Source: Andalucia godoyi
Lineage: Eukaryota > Discoba > Jakobea > Jakobida > Andaluciidae
Assembly (NCBI GenBank): GCA_009859145.1
Contig: VRVR01000024.1
Coordinates: forward strand, 248,001 to 312,000
Direction of reading: 5' to 3'
Length of the DNA stretch: 64,000 nt
Part shown: piece after piece, positions 57,208 to 64,000 of the stretch
Layout: each line of letters opens with the position of its first letter
Numbering within the stretch: position 1 is the first letter of the stretch
The notes under the pieces: generated by a model
Databases searched by the model: none
The model's input: the letters and a program-made list of their open reading frames with translations, nothing else
What the model was told of the DNA's origin: nothing
Program-made: the position numbers and the translations under genes

Positions 57208-57951
57208 CTTCGTCAGTTTCGCTGATAGCACGCCAAGCAAAAATACACACGTAATCCAGCTCGTGTTATAAAAAGTGAAATTCCAGAAGCGATACTGGCT
57301 TGGGGGGATCTGGCGGGAATTTTGCAAAAAACCTTTTTTTAAATTTTTACAGTCGTCTGGAAAAGGCGGGTTTCGGAAAAGGAAGGGGATAATTCTGCGA
57401 TTAATTGATCAATATCATGTTGGGCTTTTGGGACATGCAAATGGTCGACACTGAGTTCTTTTCACACACGAACCTGTATGCCGTGGGACACTCACTCCCT
57501 CACTGGCTTGCTTGTGTTCAGATCGACATTCTGCGAAAACAGCCGCATCCCGAGATGCATCAGACAGATTGCTACTTTGAAAATCCGACGTTTCTCCCAA
57601 AAAATAAATAAATAAATAAATACATAAAATAGTAATAATAAAAAGAAGCTATTTTGCAGAACGATCGTCAGCAGTTACGGGTTCGAACAGTTATTCGGTT
57701 TCCGCTACAGAAACAACAAAGCAGTTTGCATGAACCTACCGTTTCGCCAGACCTCACGAGTTCAGCAGCAGCAGCTGTACGCATTGCGGCGGGAAAGGAT
57801 CGAAAGACGAGCGCGCGCCGAAAAAACCTCAAAAAAAAAAAAGCCAGAATATCGGGAAAACCTCCCGATATCTGGTATCTTTACAAAGAGTGGATTGGTG
57901 CATTCGTTGTTCTTATTTCGTTGCGGTTCTTTTACTTTGTGCAGCGATTTC
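57208..57951. promoter_or_regulatory. Divergent spacer CHD / PARP1 with strong hairpin
   Basis: A 744-bp spacer. AAAT repeats lie at ~57600-57620 and an A-rich run (57829-57842) leads into the inverted repeat at 57844-57875. The PARP1 frame is open from an in-frame ATG at 57730, but the conserved N-terminus begins at 57952. No other gene is supported. Confidence 0.5.
57844..57875 (+). repeat. 13-bp inverted repeat upstream of PARP1
   Basis: CCAGA-A-TATCGGGA and TCCCGATATCTGG pair over 13 bp with one bulged A and an AAACC loop. The structure ends 76 bases before the PARP1 ATG. It could form an RNA hairpin in the leader, or be a palindromic protein-binding site. Confidence 0.85.
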
Positions 57952-60507
57952 ATGTCGAGCCATCCAGAATACAAGGTGGAGTATTCTCCTTCTGGCCGTG
58001 CTGGATGCAAGAAATGCAAAGGATCCATTGGTGAGAACACCGTCAGGATCGCAAAGTATGTCAAGTCACCGTTTTTTGACGGAATGATGCCATTGTGGCA
58101 TCATCTGAGATGTGCAAAGATTTCCAAGACATTCAAGGATCTGAAGAGCGTGTCCCAGATTTCGGGGTTGGATTCCATCAAATTGGAAGATCAGATTCGT
58201 ATTCAAAAATGGCTCGATCCTGCATCTGCCGCCATGGACCCCATTTCGGATGTTCTCGGCAAGGAGGAAGATGCCGCTGATAACAATAATAGCACTGGTC
58301 GTGGTGATGACGACGACGGCGACGACGGTGATGAGGACGGAAACGTGAAGACCCGTTCCAAACAACCTCTGGGGCGTACGAGGGCGCAGTCTCGAGCTTT
58401 GGAAGTAGTTCGGAACGAAGGTTCTTCGTCATCAACGACCCGATCGTCAAGAAAACGAGAAGCGTCTGCAGACGATCCGTTGAACCCGCGAAACACTTCT
58501 CTGTGGTCCGTGGTCGACGGAATTCCTGGTGATACCATCGAAGCCCAAAATAAGCTGTTCTTCTTCTACCATGACTTGCTGTACAAGAATATGGCATCCA
58601 CAGCCATGCGAGAATTGCTGGCACTGAATGATCAGTCTGTGCAAGGCGGTGAGCTGAAGCTTGCAGACCGAGTTGCAGATGGTCTGTGTTTCGGTGCCTT
58701 GGAGAGATGCTCTGTTTGCATGTCAAATGAATGGTCTTATCGTGATGGGCTGTATCGTTGTCATGGGTTTGCTTCCGAGTTTGCGAGATGTGCAAACACC
58801 ACAAGTTCCCCAGCGCGCCGCATGTTTGTCGTTCCGGACGATTTCAAGAAAGATTTCAATTTTCTTAAGAGTTATGTCCCCCATACTGCGCAGCGTTTGG
58901 CGTTTGCGAAGCCAGAGATTAATGACAATAGAACGCACGCTCCAAATCTCGAATCGGACGCTGCAGGATCTTCGTCGAAGCGGGTGAGGACGGCTGCTCC
59001 GCAGAGCGAGGCTGCGGAAGAAGAATCAGTTAATCGAGTTCAAGTCATTCGAAAGGGCATGGCGGCTGTGGACGCGCAATTCCCAGATCACCAACTGTAT
59101 CATGTTCTCCAAGACTCGAAAGGCGTGTGGGAATGCACCTTGAGCGCAGTGGACATCAGTGTGGACATGAATTCGTTTTACATCATGCAGATTGTTACAC
59201 CTGATCGATCCCTGAAAGGCTCAAGAAACGAGTACTTTCTCTGGCGGCGATGGGGTCGCACAGGGACGAATCGGGGAGGCAGTACCTCGGCAAGATTCTG
59301 TTCGGTGGAAAAGTCCCATACAGCGTTTGAGAAATTGTTTTTTGAGAAAACGGGGAATGCATGGAACGGAGGCGATTTATCTGGGTTCAACAAACAGCCA
59401 GGCAGATTCTTCCCACTTCCGCGAGCCATTGCAGAGACTGGCAGTGAGGATTGGATGAATCAGAACTCCAGCGTTATTGCTGGGACGAGAACGTCGCTTC
59501 CTCAACAGGTTCAAGAGCTCTTGCGAATGCTCTTCGATGTGGATACCATCCGTGCAACTATGCGATCTCTGGAGTATGATGCACACAAACTTCCTCTTGG
59601 GCAATTGACAAGGTCGCAGCTCTCTGAAGCCAAGTCTGTTTTGCAGCAGATTGCACAGGCGCTGGAGAGTCAAACACACTCCCGTTCCACGTTAGTGGAT
59701 CTCACAAACCGTTTCTTCTCTTTTGTGCCGTCGCTTAATCCGGAATTGATTGACGCACCAGAACGGCTGCACACAATGGGGGACTTGATCGATTCGTTGT
59801 CAGAGGTCGAGGTGCTCGTTTCCATTTTGAAAGATGCAAAGAAAGACTTGCGCGAAGATGAAGACCCGCTGGACTACTATTTCCGGAAGCTTGGCGTGGA
59901 CATCCACCATGTACCAGCCGACAGCGACGAGTATGCGTTTGTGTCCAGCTATCTCGAAAACTCGCAGGGGGAAACACATGTCAAGGAGTACCGGATGTCA
60001 CTGAAGGACGTGTTTGCAATCAAGCGCCCTGTGGAGTATCAGGGCTTCATCCACTCGGATTCCGAAGTTCTGCTGTGGCACGGCTCGCGGTTGTGCAACT
60101 TTGTCGGCATTCTTTCGGATGGTCTGAAAATCGCTCCATCGAATGCCATTAAGACCGGAAGCATGTTTGGCGCTGGCATTTATTTTGCGGACTGCTCGAC
60201 CAAGTCTGCCAATTACTCGCGACTTGACGTGTCCGATGAGAACCAAGGCCTCCTACTTCTGTGCAATGTATCCCTTGGCAAAGCAGCGGAGTTCACGAGT
60301 GCGCAACCGCATCTCGTGACACCTCCTGATGCCAAGGACTCCGTCAAGGGACTCGGTACCTTTTCTCCTGTGCAGCCGTACGGGAAGTTGTCGAAAGCCA
60401 AGGGTCTCAAGTCGGATTTGCAGTACAACGAGTATATTGTATATGACGACAAGAGAGTGCAAATGAAGTATCTGGCTCGCGTCGAATTCTCTCGGAAGCG
60501 CCGATAG
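57952..60507 (+). CDS. PARP1: PARP1-like poly(ADP-ribose) polymerase
   Basis: 851 residues from the ATG at 57952, chosen because MSSHPEYKVEYSPSGRAGCKKC aligns with the start of PARP1. Domains in order: one PARP-type zinc finger (GCKKC, then WHHLRC, residues ~20-60), an acidic linker, PADR1/Zn3 (~180-310), WGR (~365-480), regulatory helical domain (~510-600) and the ART fold. The catalytic triad is intact: His710 (LLWHGSR), Tyr755 and Glu827 (QYNEYIVYDD). It senses DNA breaks and makes poly(ADP-ribose) on chromatin proteins. Unlike animal PARP1 it has one N-terminal zinc finger, not two, and no recognisable BRCT domain. The frame is open upstream to an ATG at 57730, but that extension does not fit the family. 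Confidence 0.95.
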   Translation: MSSHPEYKVEYSPSGRAGCKKCKGSIGENTVRIAKYVKSPFFDGMMPLWHHLRCAKISKTFKDLKSVSQISGLDSIKLEDQIRIQKWLDPASAAMDPISDVLGKEEDAADNNNSTGRGDDDDGDDGDEDGNVKTRSKQPLGRTRAQSRALEVVRNEGSSSSTTRSSRKREASADDPLNPRNTSLWSVVDGIPGDTIEAQNKLFFFYHDLLYKNMASTAMRELLALNDQSVQGGELKLADRVADGLCFGALERCSVCMSNEWSYRDGLYRCHGFASEFARCANTTSSPARRMFVVPDDFKKDFNFLKSYVPHTAQRLAFAKPEINDNRTHAPNLESDAAGSSSKRVRTAAPQSEAAEEESVNRVQVIRKGMAAVDAQFPDHQLYHVLQDSKGVWECTLSAVDISVDMNSFYIMQIVTPDRSLKGSRNEYFLWRRWGRTGTNRGGSTSARFCSVEKSHTAFEKLFFEKTGNAWNGGDLSGFNKQPGRFFPLPRAIAETGSEDWMNQNSSVIAGTRTSLPQQVQELLRMLFDVDTIRATMRSLEYDAHKLPLGQLTRSQLSEAKSVLQQIAQALESQTHSRSTLVDLTNRFFSFVPSLNPELIDAPERLHTMGDLIDSLSEVEVLVSILKDAKKDLREDEDPLDYYFRKLGVDIHHVPADSDEYAFVSSYLENSQGETHVKEYRMSLKDVFAIKRPVEYQGFIHSDSEVLLWHGSRLCNFVGILSDGLKIAPSNAIKTGSMFGAGIYFADCSTKSANYSRLDVSDENQGLLLLCNVSLGKAAEFTSAQPHLVTPPDAKDSVKGLGTFSPVQPYGKLSKAKGLKSDLQYNEYIVYDDKRVQMKYLARVEFSRKRR

Positions 60508-60647
60508 CGTAGAGTAGACGGCCGGGGAGAAGGAGGTGGAAACAGAAAACGGACCAAAGGAGGGGAGGAAAAAAAAAAGAAAAAAAAAAAGAAGAGGAAG
60601 AAGGGATTTTCGTCGCCCGAAGAAAGTGCAAGAAGGAAGCTATTCAC

Positions 60648-61445
60648 TCATGCGCTTTTGGATTCCAGGCGTTTTGGAAATATCTTCATAAACAGATACA
60701 TGAATACGAATAGCATCGTAACCGCGAGCAACACTCCCCAGGTAATACCGGTTTGTCGCCAGCCCTTTTTAGAGTGATCCCGGATGACCACGTTGTCCTT
60801 CTTGACCTTGTTGAGATTCCGATCCACCACATCTTCCAGCCGATCCAGTATCAAATCGTCCGTTTCCAAATGTCGGCTGATATCCCCGGACCGCCGAGCC
60901 AGCTCTTTTGTAAGATAACGAATGTCGCTCAGAAGTCTTTCTTGCTGCTCTCTCAATTCCTCGTCATCCGGGATCGCAACTGATGCCTTCCCTGTCGCAG
61001 TGGCCGCCTGTGCTTGGAATAGGAACCTTGACGCGGATTTCGCATCATTGGCAGCCACCGATGACGACGACGCTGACGCTGACGCTGTTCCTGATGATGA
61101 TGACCGCGATACCGTAGTCGAAGTCTGCATATCCCGGGCGTGATCCACGGACGATTGATCGTCTCGAACAAGCAGTTTTTCACTGAGCGAAACATCCAGT
61201 AAGCAATGTACATTGACGGAACGATGCTTCTTGACGATGAGACTAAAGCTGTGCATGATTGCATCTCGCTGCTCGGACGGCGGAAGATCCTGCAGACGTC
61301 TCAGACAGATATTCGACAGCACCACGACATCATTCTCGGATTTCGACGAGCTCGCCGATTCGCATTTCTTTAGCATTCGAACATAGTCCAGCAAAAGAGG
61401 ATCCTGTACAACCTTTGATGTGACGGATGGCGTTGCCATTCTCAT
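60648..61445 (-). CDS. USE1: USE1-type SNARE (ER retrograde traffic)
   Basis: 265 residues from an ATG at 61445. The C-terminus carries a SNARE heptad motif (~180-235) followed by one transmembrane helix (GVLLAVTMLFVFMYLFM) and a short lumenal tail ending KRLESKSA, making it tail-anchored. The SNARE zero-layer position appears to be Asp (TDDLILDRLED) instead of Gln, a trait described for USE1. The N-terminal part is helical with a Ser-rich linker. USE1 works with Sec20 and Sec22 as the Qc SNARE for Golgi-to-ER retrograde vesicle fusion. The frame extends upstream to 61529 only with non-ATG codons. It is convergent with PARP1. Confidence 0.87.
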   Translation of the reverse strand: MRMATPSVTSKVVQDPLLLDYVRMLKKCESASSSKSENDVVVLSNICLRRLQDLPPSEQRDAIMHSFSLIVKKHRSVNVHCLLDVSLSEKLLVRDDQSSVDHARDMQTSTTVSRSSSSGTASASASSSSVAANDAKSASRFLFQAQAATATGKASVAIPDDEELREQQERLLSDIRYLTKELARRSGDISRHLETDDLILDRLEDVVDRNLNKVKKDNVVIRDHSKKGWRQTGITWGVLLAVTMLFVFMYLFMKIFPKRLESKSA

Positions 61446-61863
61446 TTCCGGAAATTCCGATCCACAACACTGAATGAATGCATCCGCGCCTTTGTCTGAA
61501 GCATCCAGAAAAGCACTGCATTTCCCCAAAGCCTTTTTACTTTTTCTCCTTCCTGTTTCTGTCCCCCAGTTGAGATTTGAAAACGCTGTCTACAGTTGCT
61601 GAAGTTGGTGAGAGGAAGGCTCGTGCTTTTCGAAAGAAATAGAAAATGGAAGCTTCAAGTTTGCACAAGGGTTCTCTTTTCTTCTTGTGTGGCATTCTTT
61701 TGGGCTCCACAGGGTTTTCGTTTCTTTATTCATTTATTTATACGCTTTTTTCAGTTTTTTTTTTCCCCTTCAGTTTTCTTTCACTTTGATATTATTCGTT
61801 TTTTGTTCTGGGCAGTTTGGAACATCGTTTTTACAATCGGCTCTGTGTGATTTCGCTTTGAAA
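61446..61863. promoter_or_regulatory. Divergent spacer USE1 / Lon
   Basis: A 418-bp spacer, T-rich on the + strand at ~61720-61810. No microsatellite and no coding sequence seen; presumed promoter region of both genes. Confidence 0.4.
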
Positions 61864-64000
61864 ATGCTGACTCGTGTGTTTCGACGGTCCAGTACGATCG
61901 TTCGACACCTGTCAACAGCCTTCAAGCCTGCGCGTTCTGGCTTTCTTCCTCCATTGACGTCTGAGATTCCACTGTGGGCTGCTGCAAAGCGTCGTGGCGG
62001 CGGCGGCGGAGGAGGCGCATCATCAGGTGGCCGCGGTGGTCGTGGAGGGAATCCGTCGAACAACGACGATGGAAACGATGACGGCGAATATGTGTCGATT
62101 GATTCTGCAGCAGAGCATGAGCAAGGAAAGGAAGACGGCGACAAGAATGCAGTTGTGCCGCACACATTCACGGTTCCCAATGAAGTGTTTGTGATTCCGA
62201 TGTACCGACGGCCGATTTTCCCAGGAATTGTGATTCCTATTGTTATCCAGAACCAGGAATATTTGGATCAGATCCTGCATTTGCGAGATCGTGGGGAGAA
62301 GTTCGTGGGTGTTTTCATGGTCAAGCCGGAATTGGACAGCGGGCAGCAGTCAACAACGGATGGATCTGTGCCAAATGTAGATTCAATGGACCAGCTGTAC
62401 TCGAAGGGTGTACTTGCAAGAATTCTTCGGATCATTCCCATCCGAAATGGCAGTGCGCAGGTGCTTCTGGCAGGTCACTGTCGAATCACCGCAGATGGAC
62501 AGGCTCAGGCTTCGACAGATGCAGGCCTGCCTCACAAGAAATTGATTGCCAGAATTCGGCAAGTCAAGGACGAAACCTACGACCGCAACGACGTCTCGGT
62601 GCAGGCGTACACCCAGGAGATCTACTCCACCATCAAAGAGATTTTAAAGATGAATCCGTTCTTCAAGGAGCAGCTACAGGCACTGATGGAGCAAATTGAC
62701 ATATCCAATCCTGCAGAATTAGCGGATTTGGGAGCCGCTCTCACTACATCGGATCCCCGATTGCTGCAGGAGTGCATTGAGACTTCAAGTGTTCCTGAGC
62801 GTCTCAGCAAGACGTTGCTGCTGTTGCGATCAGAACTGGACATCAGCAGGTTCCAGCAGAAGGTTAGTCGCGACATTGAAGAAAAGGTCACAAAATCGCA
62901 AAGAAAACAGTTTTTGATGCAGCAACTCACCGCGATCAAGAAGGAACTTGGTTTAGAGAAGGACGAAAAGGAAGCTTTGTTGAAGAAGTTCCGACAGCGG
63001 ATTGAAGCGCTTGTCCTTCCTGAACACGCAAAAAAGGTGATTGATGAGGAAATGGTCAAACTGGAGACAATTGAATCCTCTTCTTCCGAGTTCAATCTAT
63101 CACGGAATTATCTTGATTGGCTGACGCTGCTGCCGTGGGGCAAGTTCTCAGAGGACAAACTGGACATTCGCCATGCGGAAGTTGTGCTGGATCAGGATCA
63201 CTACGGCCTAGATGATGTGAAGGAGCGAATCAAGGAGTTTATTGGTGTCGGGATTCTCCGGGGGACGGTTCAGGGGAAGATTTTGTGTTTGGTGGGTCCT
63301 CCTGGAGTGGGAAAGACGTCTATTGGCAAATCTATTGCCCATTCTCTCGACAGGAAGTTTTTCCGATTTTCAGTCGGTGGCATGAGCGATGTCGCAGAGA
63401 TCAAGGGGCACAGGAGAACGTACGTCGGAGCAATGCCTGGCAAGCTGTTGCAGGCCATGAAGAATGTCCAAACTTCGAATCCCGTCATTATGATTGACGA
63501 AATTGACAAGCTTGGAAAGGGATATCAAGGCGATCCAGCTTCTGCTCTGCTGGAGGTGCTTGATCCCGAACAGAACGGATCGTTCTTAGACCATTACCTG
63601 GACGTCAGTTTTGATCTTTCTCGAGTGCTCTTTGTGTGCACTGCGAACAGTCTGGATACGATCCCAAAACCGCTTCTCGATCGCATGGAAGTAATTCGTC
63701 TGTCGGGGTACGTATTGGAAGAAAAGCTAGCGATCGCTCAACGATACCTTGTTCCGCAGTCAGTGAAAGACAATGGATTGGAAGGGAAAAATGTCAAGAT
63801 CACGGATGCTGCAATGACGGAGTTGATTCGCTTCTATTGCCGAGAAGCAGGGGTCCGAAATCTCCAAAAGCAGGTTGAAAAGATTTTTAGAAAAGCTGCA
63901 TACAAGATCGTTAAACAGGAAGTTCCGGAAACCGGACTCGAGATCACTGCCGACACGCTCAAAGAATATGTTGGAAAGCCCGTTTTTTCTTCGGATCGCT
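61864..64000 (+). CDS. LONP1: Mitochondrial Lon protease (partial, cut by right edge)
   Basis: 712 codons from the ATG at 61864, open to the window edge. The N-terminus MLTRVFRRSSTIVRHLSTAF is Arg-rich, Ser-rich and free of acids, an evident mitochondrial presequence. A Gly/Arg-rich linker with a Gly8 run follows, then an acidic spacer. The Lon N-terminal domain starts at ~100 (VPNEVFVIPMYRRPIFPG), then the coiled-coil region, and the AAA+ module: Walker A GPPGVGKT (478-485) and Walker B VIMIDEIDKLG (Asp545-Glu546). The Ser-Lys protease domain lies outside the window. The enzyme degrades oxidised or misfolded matrix proteins in mitochondria. Confidence 0.96.
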   Translation, partial: MLTRVFRRSSTIVRHLSTAFKPARSGFLPPLTSEIPLWAAAKRRGGGGGGGASSGGRGGRGGNPSNNDDGNDDGEYVSIDSAAEHEQGKEDGDKNAVVPHTFTVPNEVFVIPMYRRPIFPGIVIPIVIQNQEYLDQILHLRDRGEKFVGVFMVKPELDSGQQSTTDGSVPNVDSMDQLYSKGVLARILRIIPIRNGSAQVLLAGHCRITADGQAQASTDAGLPHKKLIARIRQVKDETYDRNDVSVQAYTQEIYSTIKEILKMNPFFKEQLQALMEQIDISNPAELADLGAALTTSDPRLLQECIETSSVPERLSKTLLLLRSELDISRFQQKVSRDIEEKVTKSQRKQFLMQQLTAIKKELGLEKDEKEALLKKFRQRIEALVLPEHAKKVIDEEMVKLETIESSSSEFNLSRNYLDWLTLLPWGKFSEDKLDIRHAEVVLDQDHYGLDDVKERIKEFIGVGILRGTVQGKILCLVGPPGVGKTSIGKSIAHSLDRKFFRFSVGGMSDVAEIKGHRRTYVGAMPGKLLQAMKNVQTSNPVIMIDEIDKLGKGYQGDPASALLEVLDPEQNGSFLDHYLDVSFDLSRVLFVCTANSLDTIPKPLLDRMEVIRLSGYVLEEKLAIAQRYLVPQSVKDNGLEGKNVKITDAAMTELIRFYCREAGVRNLQKQVEKIFRKAAYKIVKQEVPETGLEITADTLKEYVGKPVFSSDR

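Noticed and set aside
57730-57951. A 74-residue N-terminal extension of PARP1 from an in-frame ATG
   Set aside because: The extension includes an encoded hairpin and a Lys run and has no family match, while the conserved PARP1 start lies at 57952. Kept only as an alternative.

Overview
This is nuclear DNA of a flagellated, single-celled eukaryote with a compact, intron-poor genome. It carries an axonemal outer-arm dynein heavy chain, an axonemal dynein intermediate chain, eukaryotic translation factors (eIF1A, eIF3g), a CHD-type chromatin remodeller, a PARP1-like enzyme, an ER SNARE and a mitochondrial Lon protease with a presequence. Stops are TAA, TAG and TGA, and none is reassigned. Almost every gene is one open frame, including a 13.7-kb dynein gene. 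I cannot name the species from sequence alone. I recognised no tRNA, rRNA, CRISPR array or transposon.

Layout, left to right: end of Ku80 (+); membrane-anchored PTP/DSP-like phosphatase (-); eIF1A (+); TPMT-like methyltransferase (-); FCP1/SCP-type phosphatase (+); eIF3g (-); outer-arm gamma-type dynein heavy chain (+); PLC-like phosphodiesterase (+); coiled-coil protein (-); broken ankyrin-repeat locus (-); CXC-finger/EEP nuclease fusion (+); second coiled-coil protein (-); C2-domain, possibly Munc13-like, protein (+); Ser-rich EF-hand protein (+); DNAI1-type dynein intermediate chain (-); large propeller-like protein whose frame breaks at a T9 tract (+); atypical SDR (-); SLC35-type sugar-phosphate/nucleotide-sugar transporter (+); giant type I membrane protein (-); CHD remodeller (-); PARP1-like enzyme (+); USE1-type SNARE (-); mitochondrial Lon, cut by the right edge (+).

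Transcription direction flips at 18 of the 22 gene junctions, so most genes sit in divergent or convergent pairs. Several divergent spacers carry long CT/GA microsatellites, two convergent spacers carry GT tracts, and four genes have a polypurine tract running almost into the start codon. The genes are not an operon. Two themes recur: outer dynein arm (heavy chain and DNAI1) and DNA-break response/chromatin (Ku80, PARP1, CHD).

The most interesting items are the CXC-EEP nuclease fusion, the PLC-like enzyme with its active site split by a disordered insert, the T9 frame break (indel, slippage or tiny intron), a 13-bp inverted repeat just upstream of PARP1, the strand alternation, the (AG)34 tract fused to a start codon, and the unplaced 1544-residue membrane protein.
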